Shown here: positions 1-11,680 of the stretch, in pieces | Numbering within the stretch: position 1 is the stretch's first letter | Layout: each line of letters opens with the position of its first letter | Source of the DNA: Anthoceros angustus | Taxonomy: Eukaryota > Streptophyta > Anthocerotopsida > Anthocerotales > Anthocerotaceae | Direction of reading: 5' to 3' | Length of the DNA: 64,000 nucleotides | NCBI GenBank assembly: GCA_010909165.1 | Contig: MU008199.1 | Location: forward strand, 514,248-578,247 | The notes under the pieces: generated by a model | Told to the model about the DNA's origin: nothing | The model's input: the letters and a program-made list of their open reading frames with translations, nothing else | Databases searched by the model: none | Position numbers and translations under genes: made by a program

Positions 1-411
1 CGATGCCTTTTTTGCTGTGGCTCTACCACGTGATGAACGCGGATGTGTTTGTGTTATCGATGGCGGAAACGAACACGATGGGAGCATATGGCGTCTAGAG
101 GGTGGAAAGTGGAGCACAAGCACCATGTCCGCCATCACCTACATCGCCTATAACGGCAAATGTTATGACTAGTGCAATTGTGTAATGAAGCAATGTATTG
201 CGCGGTATTGCAAAGATGACCAAAACATGGTAGGCGCTACAAGGTGACATTTAAGATGTACTCATCGAGGCATGGTGGTCTGCATGTCTTAAAAACAATG
301 TATGACAAGAACATGAAACTTATGCACGGTGTCCGAATTTCAAACCCTATGCCATGAAGAGAAATTAGGGATAAACATAAGGTTCCCTTGTTATTTGCTT
401 AGCACATGTCA
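1..411. other. No gene recognised
   Basis: No open frame of useful length or recognisable motif is visible on either strand. The stretch is AT-moderate and lies beyond the 3' end of the minus-strand DUF7869 pseudogene, so it probably holds that element's downstream flank. Confidence 0.4.
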
Positions 412-2106
412 TTACTCTTCGCCTGAATCGAGACCCTCGTCCCCGTCCACACAGGCCTCATCTCCATCTTCATCACTGTCCATTGCCTCCTCCGAAGTGT
501 ATGGTTGAATGTGAGGACGGAGCGCACTCAACTTTTCCTTTATAGCTTTCTTATCTGCTGCGTACAGATGTTTCCTGGAAGTGAGCTGAAACCCGTAGTA
601 TATAATAACGGTTTTTCGCACAAAAACCTTTTGGATGTTGGGGGCCCTTTGCACTTTCCCTGACCTTTTTTTGGCAGGTGGTCCAATGTCAGTTTCAGTC
701 CTTTGAAAAAATTCTCCAACATACTTGCCCTCATAAGCATCCGTGTGCTCACCACCAGCAATACGGTTCGGGCCCCAAGGTGCACACTTACAACCTTCGC
801 TACCAACGCCTATTGTGTGTCACCCTCGCGCGGTGTCACAATAAACATTCCTTTCTGTATCTCCATTATATCGCCATCCATCCTTCTTGCCACCTCTTCT
901 TGGCGTTCAATAGTTTGGTAGGCCCCTAGATACATGTCCTGTGTGGTATGTCACGCAAAGAGCCTCCAAAGACAAATTTCTTCCCAGATGTGCAAAGGGG
1001 ACTGGCTCAGCAGCCTATCGCATTCATCTCCGTGGGTTTTGCGAACAAGCCCAATGTTATGATCCACAATATTTGCGATTTCGTGTTGATCATTCCAATC
1101 CATCCACCATTCTTCCTCCACTATCAAATATGTTGGCGCTTCACCCTTTTTCAAGTGATCCACGCCTTCACGTGCGGTCAAACCACCATCACTAGCTTTC
1201 TTGTCCTTCGCCAATGCCATCAAAGGAGCGGGCCCGATGATGTCTGGAACAAAAGTCAAGAACTCGAGCCCATCTTCAGATTCCCACAAGGGGGAAGTGG
1301 AGTATTGCTTATAGCGAATAACGGTAACCTTTCCCCGTCCAACTTTGTCCTCGCGGGTGATTTTGAACTGGTGCTGAAATGAAAGGTTGTTCAACTTCCG
1401 GACCGCAGCTGTATACTTCCGGCCGCCGTTCACTAATTGTAATGGCCATACGTATGTCCGGAAGTCAGCCACCTCTGTCAACACTTTCACCTCTGGATTC
1501 GGGGTGAACGAAGACTTCAATATGTCCTCCATAGTTGGCAATGACCGGGCCTCCTTTGTTTTAATGCTTAGAGAAACAAGAAAACATTTGATCCACTTGG
1601 TCGTGCGTATGCCCCACGAGGAGGAATTCAACCTTCACCTTCTCGAACGTCCCGAGTTCAACGAGCATGTTCAAGTACGCAAATAGAAGCTGGTTCTTGT
1701 TCTCTCGGCATGTATTGTCCATTGCGGTATAAGACTTTGGGAAGTATCCTTCATACGTGTGTATAACGTCACGGATAATAGTTATTGTTAAATTTGCATC
1801 ATTCACGAGATTGGCATAATGCGAATCGCCGCTTTGAGCGATGTAATTATGTATCATGCATCCAACAACATGCCTTTGTGATCCAGAACTATCCTCCTTC
1901 AAGTCCTTTGGCCACCTCAAAATATCTGGCGGAGAAGTTTTTTGGTCCATGCGTCGATAGATAACAACATATATTCTGCGGCTCCTTGTACGACCAGATG
2001 CTTCGTCAACTTCTTCCGTTCCTCCATCAATCGTGTCGATGCTTGTTGAATGCCTCTTGATACATAGCTGTATGTCATGGAACACAATTGTCAGACTTGT
2101 TGGCAC
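412..2106 (-). pseudogene. DUF7869-domain protein, frameshifted pseudogene
   Basis: I recognise the DUF7869 family, large transposon-associated proteins of unknown biochemical function found in algae, early-diverging plants and animals. On the minus strand the conserved core reads MDNTCRENKNQLLFAYLNML, then LLVGHTHDQVDQMFS (about 1570-1800). The second motif is the family's diagnostic GHTH...D..FS box. Homology continues in another frame from about 1630 to 950, and in a third from about 930 to 412, ending in an acidic tail (DSDEDGDEACVDGDEG). At least two frameshifts (near 1560-1630 and 610-660) and in-frame stops (near 950 and 815) break the frame, so it cannot make a full product. The N-terminus is not identified. 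Family membership is seen directly; a transposon origin is inferred. Confidence 0.7.
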
Positions 2107-2739
2107 CGAAATTCAATATCTTTGAAGACAGCACAGCTATTTGGGAAGACTGAAGTGACGTGCATTGAAAATGAGATTAGAAATTAGGACATAGGCATAC
2201 TGCTGCCTATTATTCGACAATCCAAATGCATAGTGACAGTATTGCATACAATCTGACAGCGCCTGCAGGAAGTCAATGTTACGGCAAGTACCCAAACCAT
2301 GGATTCCCTGACCACAGCAGGAGGCCGGCATGCCCCCCTTCCAACGCTGGAGTGAACCTCCAAAGCAGCTTGGAGGGCACCTGGGCATGCAAGTGTGGTA
2401 GGTTGCCCGGCCAAGCTCGCCTCGGTGGCCACACTTATCCCACGGTCGTTGAATACGAGGTTCGATCCCAAGAGATTTGGTTCGGATTGTTGCAAGTCAT
2501 TCCTCTCACTCTCGCTCTCATCATCCGCCCGGTCTACTTGTCCTCGATGTGGGCAACAAAGCGGTGTTATGCTCGGGTTATCGCCCACGGCGCGCTCCAC
2601 GCCTTCGAGATTCCCTCCACCTCAACACTCCTCTCGCCAACTGCTACAACGATCAATTCACTCTACAACGACACACCCATAACCAACCTCTTCACCATTC
2701 TCAAAGAAACATAGCTCACGACAACCACATAGACTCACT
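2107..2739. other. Intergenic, no gene recognised
   Basis: Open frames exist on both strands (for example 2226-2714 plus and 2184-2600 minus). They overlap one another, lack recognisable motifs and look like chance frames in stop-poor sequence. A block near 2457-2467 resembles a tRNA T-arm, but no cloverleaf surrounds it. Confidence 0.35.
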
Positions 2740-3450
2740 TCATTCGATCCCCAAATCTAACTCTACCATAGCGTTCGCGGTTTGCACGCCTCCCTTGCGC
2801 ACAACCGCCTGGTGACGGGTTAGTTGGTATTTCTCTCGGGCGATTGCGTACGAACACCGACGCGGTAGTCGAGCGCCACCCCGCAGGGGCCACCCACAGA
2901 ACACAAGCACATCCAACAACAATCTTTCACGAGAGGAGGAGCTGCGTTGGCGAACCCACCGCGAGGGCCTCACGAACCCCACCCTTCGCCTTCTCGCCGC
3001 CATGACGACGGTCAATCACACACACAAAGGGATGGGAGAGCGAAGAATGCATGACAAAGCAAGGTCGGTGTTTATTCATTCTTCCACCCTCCCTTTTATA
3101 GGTGAAGTCGGCCACTCGTGCTAGTTTAATGCTAGGGCGACTTGCCAAGTCCAACAATAGGACTTTGTCACTTACCTTTCGTCCTCTCAGCTCCCACTCA
3201 CCTTGACGAATATCCTATCTGTCATACGCCGCCACTCTTAAATACTCACACTTCCCAAGGTGTGCACCACTTGGGACAAAACGTCCCACCGAAAAGGTCC
3301 CACCGACATCCCACGTCACGCTTTTGTTAGCCCTCGCTTCAATGTCTTCCCCTTGATGGGTCGTTTAGCCTTGCCCACCTCCGTGAGTCCGTGACTGCCG
3401 TAGCACTCCACGCCTCACCGGTAGGTCTTCCAGTGGTAGGAGGTTCCATT
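2740..3450 (-). repeat. LTR-like region of a minus-strand retroelement
   Basis: On the minus strand a TATA box (TATAAAAGGG, 3101-3110) is followed 25 bases later by a poly(A) signal AATAAA (3071-3076). This compact TATA/AATAAA pairing also occurs in the LTR-like units at 55.6-58.4 kb. The region lies immediately downstream, on the minus strand, of a coiled-coil gag-like region (3480-7130), as expected for a 3' LTR of a gag-only element. Exact ends, TG/CA termini and a partner LTR were not found, so the call rests on the promoter signature and position. Confidence 0.4.
3071..3110 (-). promoter_or_regulatory. TATA box plus nearby poly(A) signal
   Basis: On the minus strand TATAAAAGGG at 3101-3110 is followed by AATAAA at 3071-3076. 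The pair is typical of an LTR promoter/terminator module, and the spacing is unusually short. Confidence 0.45.
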
Positions 3451-3479
3451 CCTCCTACTCGTTCATCCTCGATGGGTTC

Positions 3480-6400
3480 CTCCCCACTCTCGCCTTCTTG
3501 GTAGGCGGTTCGTCTCCTACCTCTGTTTGGATCTTGCTATGGGGTACCTTCCCTCACACTGGTTTCAGGACCGGAGGTACCCTTCCCGGGGTCACCTCCT
3601 CCTCTTCAGCAGTTCCTACAGTAGGAACTTTGGTACCATCCTACCATCGCCTCTTCCTCCCGCTTGATAGCTCCACCGTCTCGGGAGGTTCCCTCGGCCG
3701 CCGGGTGCTTCTTGACTCGCTCGTTCGGCTATGTCCAGCCCGCTTTCCTTGTACCAACTCAAAGTTTGACCTCCGGTTGCCATTCCACTTGGCCGTAATG
3801 TTGAGGTCTGCTTTCCTCCTCGTAGCGTTCCTCAATCGCTTCTAGGAGGTTGTTGTAGTAGGTCGCCACCCTACCACTCTCCTTCTTTTGTCGTCCATGA
3901 TGCGGACCCTTAGTGGGATGATGACCTCGTCCCACCGGCGATTTGTCACTCCTACCAATGCGGCCTCTTTCTCCACTACCGCTCCTCCAACCTGTGGCAA
4001 GCCTCCCAATCTCCTTATCTTTCTCCATGGCTTCCATCGCCATGCGTTTCACTATGGCGCGCCGCCTCGCTCCCTCGAATGACACGAAGACCCTCCAAAG
4101 ATCGTTGGGCCATCAAAACTTCCTTCCGGCCTTCCTTGCCTCCGTTTCATAAGGCGTGGGTAAGGTCGTCGGCCTTCTTCGTTCTTGCTCCAAAAGTTCT
4201 CTCGCACGAAGCTCCTCTTTGTGACCCTTAGTCACATTGTCCCATCCTTGTCGTTCCTTCACCAAGTCGTCGATTTTCCCTTGTAATGCTCCTTCCGTTG
4301 CTCCATGGCAACTAACTTCTTCGTAGGAGGTCCTTCTCGTCTTCAAGGTCCCACTGGCCTTGCTAGTAGATGCCGCCCTCCTTGCTGCGTTCGATGTGTC
4401 CTACCCTTGCTAGGGTAGCTTCCAACTTTCCTTGCCTCCTCCTTCCCGCTTCCAACTCCTCGGCCTCTTGGCTGATTTTGCCTCTGTCCTAAGACACAGT
4501 CAATCATTTCCCACACATTCACCAACTTGGTGGTCATCCCGTCGCTCTTTGGCGGATCTAGCAGTGTTGCTTCTCGGAGGTGGTTTTGAGCTCCTCTCAA
4601 TTTCTTCTCGGCATCCTCCGGCTCCTTTCGTAGGTCTCGAAGTTCAACGAACTTGCCACCTCCCGACACGGTCCACTAGGGCGTCCATAGATCCTGCGCC
4701 CACTTCCTTCACCAAGAACTACCTCTGAGGATGCCTTCTCGAACACTTCCCTCTGCTCCTCCTGTTGGTGCGTAGGTCACCAACGCCTCGGCGTTCTCCG
4801 CCACCCGCCTCAAGTAACAAGTCTACTTCTTTAGGAGGTAAAGCTCCCCGTAGGTCCTCCGTCCTCCCCGGTCCCACCGAGGGGGTTCACTCCCTACCAC
4901 GGTGTTGTCGGCCTACCAATCCTCAACCCTCGGTAGGTGGTCTCGTATCCTTTCCTCCTTCCTCCGTAGGAGGTGCTTCTATAGCCTTCTTCCCTTTCTC
5001 TTGTTGGGTTCACGATCACGAGGCCTCATGTTGGTTCAGGGCGTGGCGGTCTCTTGCCCGGGGGCCTCTGCACTCTCTTCATCCTCCGGCTCCTTTCGTA
5101 GGTCTCGAAGTTCAACGAACTTGCCACCTCTGACCACGGTCCACTAGGGCGTCCATAGATCCTGCGCCCACTTCCTTGACTCGGCAACTACCTCTGGGAT
5201 GCGGCATTCTCGAACACTTCCCTCTGCTCCTCCTGTTGGTGCGTGGGTCACCCGTTCCTCGGCGTTCTTCTCGTCACTGCCTCCAGTCTTGTTACTACTT
5301 CTTTGGTGGGAGGTAAAGCTCTACCGTGGGTCCTCCGTCCTCCACAGGTCCCTACCGTGGGGTTCACTCCCTACCACTTGTGTTGTCCTTCCAATCCTCA
5401 ACCCTCGGTAGGTGGTCTCGTATCCTTTCCTCCTTCCTCCGTAGGAGGTGCTTCTATAGCCTTCTTCCCTTTCTCTTGTTGGGTTCACGATCACGAGGCC
5501 TCATGTTGGTTCAGGGCGTGGCGGTCTCTTGCCCGGGGGCCTCTGCACTCTCTTCATCCTCAGGGGCCGGTGGCTCTCCTTCACCCTCACGAGTAGCTTC
5601 TATCTTGGCTTCTTCCATTCCACCAAGAACCTCCTCCTTGCTGCGTTCGATGTGTCCTACCCTTGCTAGGGTAGCTTCCAACTTTCCTTGCCTCCTTCTG
5701 GCGGTTTCCAACTCCTCGGCCCTCTTGGCTGATTTTGCCTCTGTCCTAAGACACAGTCAATCATTTCCCACACATTCACCAACTTGGTGGTCATCTGTCG
5801 CTCTTTGGCGGATCTAGCAGTGTTGCTTCTCGGAGGTGGTTTTGAGCTCCTCTCAATTTCTTCTCGGCATCCTCCGGCTCCTTTCGTAGGTCTCGAAGTT
5901 CGGCCGAACTTGCCACCTCCCGACACGGTCCACTAGGGCGTCCATAGATCCTGCGCCCACTTCCTTGACTCGGCAACTACCCTCTGTGGGATGCGGCATT
6001 CTCGAACACTTCCCTCTGCTCCTCCTGTTGGTGCGTGGGTCGTTCCTCGGCGTTCTTCTCGTCTGCCTCCATTGGGCTCAAGTTGTTACTACTTCTTTGG
6101 TAGGAGGTAAAGCTCCTGTGGGTCCTCCGTCCTCCACAGGTCCCTGTAGGGGTTCACTCCCTACCACCGGTGTTGTCCTACCAATCCTCAACCCTCGGTA
6201 GGTGGTCTCGTATCCTTTCCTCCTTCCTCCGTAGGAGGTGCTTCTATAGCCTTCTTCCCTTTCTCTTGTTGGGTTCACGATCACGAGGCCTCATGTTGGT
6301 TCGTGGCGGTCTCTTGCCCGGGGGCCTCTGTCTGTCTCTTCATCCTCAGGGCGGTGGCTCCCCACCCTCACCCGAGTAGCTTCTATCTTGGCTTCTTCCG

Positions 6401-7130
6401 GCTCGTCATGTAAGAACCTCCTCCCTCGATATAGGTGTCACGAGGTAGAGACAAAGCGATTCTTGCTCCCTCCATCACCAAATGGTTCCGTGCGCAACCG
6501 CCTGTTTCATACGTAATGGTGGCCCAATCCACCAACTTCCCCGACATCTCATACATCATCATTAAATGGGAATTTCCAGTCGTCTTCCTTGCCGCGTTAG
6601 TCCTAGTCCCATATCTTGGCGAATAAATTCCACTTCCGCTCCTTGAACAAAGAGATCCTCCAGCCATTGCCTTGCGACCATACTTCCTCCTTTGGTCGTA
6701 GGAACATGCTCATAACCTCCTCGGGATCGATTCTTGGAGAATCGAATCGCCGAATGATCCCTCCCTTGTGGGCTTCCGTATCAAATCGTATCCGGAAATG
6801 CCGTACCTTCCACATCCCGGGATGACTTGTCGCATCCTCCGGAAATTGGTCCGCCTTGGTCACTCTCATTCGTCACAAGACACTCGAACCAAGGCGGGGC
6901 TGCAAAGTGCCACCCAGTACCAAGTACAGCCATTCCATCTTCATCTCGGCGCCAGAAGGCGAACGCCTCAAATCTCGAGGTGAAATTTGGGCGGCCTACA
7001 CTCGAACTTCGGGGTGGGTGTTTCTTACCTTTTCCCTTTGTGGGCGGTGTGGCGGAGGTTTCCTCCCGTGGGAGTACCCCGTTCCGCCCCTTACCTTCAC
7101 CATCCGCATGTGGGAGCACACACAAGGATA
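3480..7130 (-). pseudogene. Degenerate gag-like coiled-coil region of an LTR element
   Basis: Minus-strand reading in shifting frames gives charged, helix-forming protein. Near 6603-6869 it reads RFDSPRIDPEEVMSMFLRPK and LFKERKWNLFAKIW. Further on come ELRDLRKEPEDAEKKLRGAQ and KLVNVWEMIDCVLGQRQN (around 5666-5926 and again 4343-4669), then KLEATLARVGHIERSKEEV and an acidic PAPEDEESAE stretch (5511-5711). This resembles the coiled-coil C-terminal half of plant retrotransposon gag proteins. No CCHC knuckle, protease or reverse transcriptase follows; an LTR-like block comes next instead, suggesting a non-autonomous gag-only element. Many stops and frameshifts make it non-coding today. The family name is not recognised. 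Confidence 0.4.
4382..6360. repeat. Composite tandem repeat (blocks X-Y-Z-Y-Z-X-Y-Z)
   Basis: Three blocks recur within the gag-like region. Block X (about 280 bp) is at 4384-4660 and 5640-5915. Block Y (about 160 bp, containing the phrase tccatagatcctgcgcccac) is at 4630-4790, 5100-5260 and 5890-6040. Block Z (about 235 bp, ending in ctctcttcatcctc) is at 4850-5085, 5328-5562 and 6118-6350. The order X1-Y1-Z1-Y2-Z2-X2-Y3-Z3 implies unequal exchange between copies about 1257 bp apart, plus a second event that dropped X from the middle unit. Copies differ by small indels. Confidence 0.8.
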
Positions 7131-8215
7131 GCAAAATTGGAGAGATTGGAGAGTAATCTATCGGGCTAAGAGAGTAGTGAGCAAAGAGGTGGTGGTTTGG
7201 GTGAGATAAGCAGGGAAGACTTCCGTGCTCCTCAGCAGTCGGCCTCACACCACCGCCAAGAGGTGGCCTTGGCCCCTTCAATCTCCCTCCAGCTCCACCC
7301 GCCGCCTCACGCTGGCGGCTCTTCCCTTGGCGCCTCTCAACAATTGCTCCTCGAGCACCTTCACTGCACGCCAGGACCTCCACTCCGCTCCAGCACGCCT
7401 CACGCCAGCTCGTCCGATAGCACGCCTGCCGCCGCTCCTTATCGCCGCCGCCCGCCGCTGGCGCCCTTGACGCCGTTCGCGGCCTCTCCAGTAATCGATC
7501 AAGACGCCGCCACCGCCGCCTTCCTTCCTTCGAGCGCAACTCCACTTACTCGGCCACCGCTGTTCAAAAACGCCTGCTCAAAACCCTCAAGCTAACAGAT
7601 TTGGTGTACATGCAAATGCCTTAATGGTGCTCCTCACGATGGGCGCCACGTGTCCGGTTCAAAACTCGTAGCTATTTTCTATCTACAACTTAACTAGCCC
7701 TTTTGGCATATATAGCGGAATCTAAATAATTGAAGGCCAAGGAACTTCCTATCCCGAATATTCCTACTTCCCATGGTCAAGGAACTTTCGGAACCTATCA
7801 TGCCTATATATGCTTCTATCTACCCATACTTCCCCGATCGAACCTCCTCATGCGCTCGATTAAGTCCGAACTCCCCTGACGTCCTACCATCTTCCTACAT
7901 TTCTATCGACCTACCTACCTACCTGCACTGAACAACTACTACCCAATCTGCGTCGTCTCCCCGTGTGTGCAGGGTGACCAAATGCTTGCTCCACATGCAG
8001 AGTGCCTGGGGAGGGAGGACGCTTGCGCCTCCTCTGTACACAAAATGCACCCGTAGTTCACCGCTTAGAGTGCCTTGAGCGTCGCCATCTTATCCATCCA
8101 CTCCACATGGGGGCGCTGCATGCTCGCGCCTCAGTCTGAGTGTATACATGGCGTCCCTCTCGCCACAAATGAGGCACGGCTGCGCTCGCATGCGCCATTG
8201 GAGTGCAAGGCCATC
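7131..8215. other. GC-rich spacer, no gene recognised
   Basis: A long minus-strand frame (6781-7545) covers part of this stretch. Its N-terminal two thirds are low-complexity Arg/Gly/Ala sequence without motifs, and the complement is similarly Pro/Ser-rich, so it reads as a composition effect. From 7590 to 8050 the sequence becomes AT-richer with short tetranucleotide runs (cctacctacctacc near 7911-7925) and no frame. Confidence 0.35.
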
Positions 8216-8351
8216 CCGGAGCCCTCCACGGCACAAAAACGGGCGCCGGAGCGGCCGCCAGTTTATCGCAGGAGGCGGCGCCATGCGTGCCTTCACGAAC
8301 ATTATGGTGCCGCCATGCCGGCTCCTTTTTCTGTGCGGTGGAGGGCTCCGG
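8216..8351. repeat. Long imperfect inverted repeat
   Basis: The left arm at 8216-8250 (begins ccggagccctccac) pairs imperfectly with the right arm at 8316-8351 (ends gtggagggctccgg). The arms are about 35 bases and the loop about 65 bases. It could be a foldback or MITE-like remnant or a transcribed hairpin. No target duplication was identified. Confidence 0.7.
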
Positions 8352-8579
8352 CACTGTGCCGTACAAAGCAACGTGTCGGGCGCCAGCACGGCGGCTCCTG
8401 ATATGTCACCACCACGCTAACGATTGCAGGGCTCGTCCATCCACTGCTAACTCCCTTCATTACTCCACATGCCATGCCAGCATGGAATGACCATGCATAG
8501 GCGGGAGGCTACCTGTAGTCAATCAAGCATCGGTGTTCGTATGTTGAACTTCAGCCCGTGCATATGGAATGTTGAGAAT

Positions 8580-9130
8580 CTGCTTGACTTGGGTATCTTC
8601 ACCGGCAATTATGACCCCACACGTATGTAAGATATATGCATACGACACAAAGCGTTCACCTTCGACTCCATTCCACTCCTGTGTATTGTGTCAAACCTCA
8701 TGCTTAGTGAAATTATACGGTAGATTGTATACCTCCACATTGGTGATCGCTCGGCCAAGTGGAAGGAAAGTGGCATCCATCCGTGCAATTGCAGCCAAAT
8801 CATGGGAGGATTGTATGCAGTGGCCTTATTAGCGTCCATGGTGCATTGAATAACTCTCCGCTTCAACTCCTCGTACCTTGGACCCTATACGGATACGTCA
8901 CGAAGGCTTTCAAACAACATTGCATAGGAATCGACCCATGAGGTGAGTGAAAACCATCGCCTTGTTCCGCTCGAAATCGGGCCCGCCTGGCAGATTGCAA
9001 TGTTTCTTGCTCAGATGCCCATTCTCAGAAACCTGTACCGTTGCTCATGAAAAGCTTCTTTTGTGAACTTGCGGATGCACAATTTGTTGCAACAAGGCTT
9101 TGAAATCCTCTCCACAATCGCCTTCACTTT
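8580..9130 (-). pseudogene. Possible hAT transposase (DUF659-like) remnant
   Basis: Minus-strand reading across one stop gives MLFESLRDVSV then GPRYEELKRRVIQC (8840-8925). This resembles the part of plant hAT transposases preceding the catalytic domain, where a short conserved helix is followed by a GPGYxPPSYxxLR-like segment. The continuation (8609-8840) is open but unrecognisable, and the upstream side (8950-9130) has only scattered similarity. No DDE residues or BED finger can be shown. The assignment is tentative, and chance resemblance is possible. Confidence 0.22.
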
Positions 9131-9763
9131 TCCTCAAAGACACACCAACCGCTCAGTACGCATGGAAGCCCACATCATTTGCTAAGTGAAGGTATTGTCG
9201 CCAAAGGCTTCGGATAGTAGTAAGTGACGGCAGATCGGCCGGTCAAACTTCTCATTCGGTGGGGTGTCACGAAGACATTATCCTCATCTGCATTAGGCGT
9301 CCCCTCATCTTGATCTTTGGAAATAATGATGAACAATCCCCTCATGGCTTCTAATCCAACGCTTTGACACATACTTTCCTCCTTCGAATGAGCTTCTATC
9401 AGGCGAGTAGAGGTTCGAGGTTCACGGAAATCGAGATATATAGAGCATCACAGAAGTGTGTGAGTTCTTCTCCACCACTGGACTGCAACCACGCATCACA
9501 GGATCGAGCCACCAACACAAACCTATGTCATAGAGTATGTGAGGCAAAACCAATGACTCGGCTTATTTCAGCTAATGACAAAGAATCCATACTTTATGTA
9601 GAAGCGGCAAGGACTTTGGGCTGGCCGAGGCGGAGGGGCCAGTGGCCTTGCCTTTCACTCTGTTCACGGGATCGGTACTCTTTGGGCCATGAAACATCTT
9701 GATTTGCCCAAAATCTTAAAATTCCAGCGGATTACCTGGACCGCATCTACATTTTGTCAGCCA
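9131..9763. other. Spacer, no gene recognised
   Basis: Short frames are present on both strands without recognisable motifs. I see no promoter, repeat or RNA gene signal. Confidence 0.3.
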
Positions 9764-11680
9764 ATGACATCGCAATCGTTGGTCTCAGTTCACACACTCA
9801 AGAAGGCCTTGAGCGATGCTTTGCTTCTATCAATACATGCCTATTTCATTTCTTGACGATCGTTGGCCGTTACACTGGTTGACAACTGTGGAGGCATACG
9901 TGTTAATACACAGAGGAGAAGGGTGTGAGCCAGCGGTTGTGCCGAAGGAGAGGCATTGTGCATCTCCGCGGGTCATCTTGGAGCAACTAGCCATGTGATT
10001 TATGGGGCAAGACATCCCGAGTGTTGGGGGGCACAGCAGCAAATAAAAAGCCTCATGTTTGTGTCCGCGTGCACACCCCATCGCGGGGTTGCACTAATTA
10101 CCCGAGTTGTGGGGTGTAAACAGTCGTGGGAATAATTTGTGGGCTGGGAATAGAAAGCTTGATTAGTATCATGGTTTGTGGGGCATAATGGCAGCTACCA
10201 TGAATACTGTGAAGGCATGCGGAAGGCTCCCCAAGCCAGCCCGAATCGTTCGATGAGGTGAATTAGTGATACGTCTCATTCTCTACACGAGTTGAAGCGG
10301 TCGTTAGGCGTGGGCTTAATTGGTGGTAGTTGTTTGTGTGGACCACGCGACTTGTCGAGAGCTACCCAAGTGGGCGTGAGGAGGGTGAACCCGAACTGTG
10401 GGATCTCGATCTGGAATCAAGTGCCGGGAGATCGTGGCGGGGCGGGGTGTTGCTGTTGGAAAAGGAGGCTAGCGTGAGGGCGCCGAACACGTCGTGGCCG
10501 ATCATGGGGAATTTTGCGGCGGCCGACTGGGACGCAGTTCGGACTTGGGGGAGGAAGGCGATGCAACCGGAACTATGGCTGAGTGGAGGCGCGCGAGAGA
10601 TGTCTACAAGACAGCGGTGTGGAGTGGGCAGGAGGGAGGTGGGGGAGTGAGGGGACGAGGGCAGCGGAGTGGATGGCGTGGGCCAGGGGCTTGGGTCAAT
10701 GGGGCTGATGGATGGATGGGAGGAAGGCGGAGGACGCCGCCCCGAGGCGCGTGAGCGGGCCAGTGCGAGGGCGGGTGGAGGCGGGGCTTAGGCGCGAGCT
10801 GTGGGAGGAAGGGATGGAGGGGCGGGGCCGTGTCTTGTGAGCGCGAGGTCACGAGGGCAGGCGGAGGGCGGGCCGAGGCGTAAGTGGAAGCGGAGTGGGA
10901 GGAAGGCGGAGGGCGGGCCGTAGTGTGACCTTTAATAAAAAGAGGATCAAGTGAGGGCGCCAGGCCGGAGGCGGGGCGGAGCCAGGCGTGGGAGGCAAGG
11001 CTGAGGCGGGGCGGAGATGGCGATGAGGGACGGGCGGAGGCCGAGGTGTGGCCAGCGAGGCCTTGAGCGTATGGTGGTGGTGGCGGAGGAGGCGGCCGTG
11101 CGGAGAGGGGGAGGATGGGGGCCGAGGCGGAGATCAGGAGGGATGGGGATACGAGAGGAAGGAGAGTGGAGTGTCGGAGGTGGGGCGATCATTACGCCCT
11201 CAAAATCACTGAAGCAGGAGGCGTGAGTGTGGAGGAAGGAGGCAGTCGGGAGGGTGCCCTTTCAGTGGAACTTTGAGGAACATCGCAGGGGGTAGAGGCA
11301 GGGGCGATTTTGACATTGAAAGGGCTCATGGTTAGTCCGGGATGCACCGCACATGCAGACGTTGAGGAGTTAGGCGTCGGCACGTGCCGGGATGGCGAGG
11401 CTTCTCAGCCGGGTGGGTGAGAACACGAGAAGACGCGTCTGCAACCAACCCTTCGCCCATCCTACAAAATGTCTCCCATCCGCGGGCAAAGTGTGAGAGG
11501 CGCGGGAGTGAGGATTGTGCGAGCAACATCGGGCGGCCCGGTAGGTTGCTTGTGCTCAGGAGGCGGTGGCGGCGTAGCATTAGCCATGACCGGCACGTGA
11601 GGCCCATGGAAATGGGCATGAATCAGCAGATTGCGCGTCGTGGGTGCAATACGAAACAGAACAAATGTACATGTGGCACA
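9764..11680. repeat. Large tandem duplication, unit 1
   Basis: This unit starts at atgacatcgcaa (9764) and recurs from 11681, giving a period of about 1.85-1.92 kb. Matching landmarks are the sentence around cttgagcg / atttcatttcttgac (9800-9860 versus 11710-11780), cacagaggagaag (9909 versus 11848), gaattagtgatacg (10260 versus 12100), and gtgccctttca...gaggaacatcgcag (11254-11288 versus 13099-13137). The middle (10330-11200) is G-rich on the plus strand and codes only low-complexity Pro/Arg frames. No function is recognised. Confidence 0.65.

Noticed and set aside
2457-2467. tRNA T-arm-like word ggttcgatccc
   Set aside because: No matching acceptor, D or anticodon arms around it; a similar word at 38709 also lacks a cloverleaf.
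3480-7130. Functional coiled-coil gene
   Set aside because: Every long frame is interrupted, and the repeat structure plus LTR-like neighbour point to a dead retroelement.
6781-7545. 254-codon minus-strand open frame
   Set aside because: The first two thirds are Arg/Gly/Ala low complexity. Only the last part (below about 7130) fits the gag-like region, and it is covered there.
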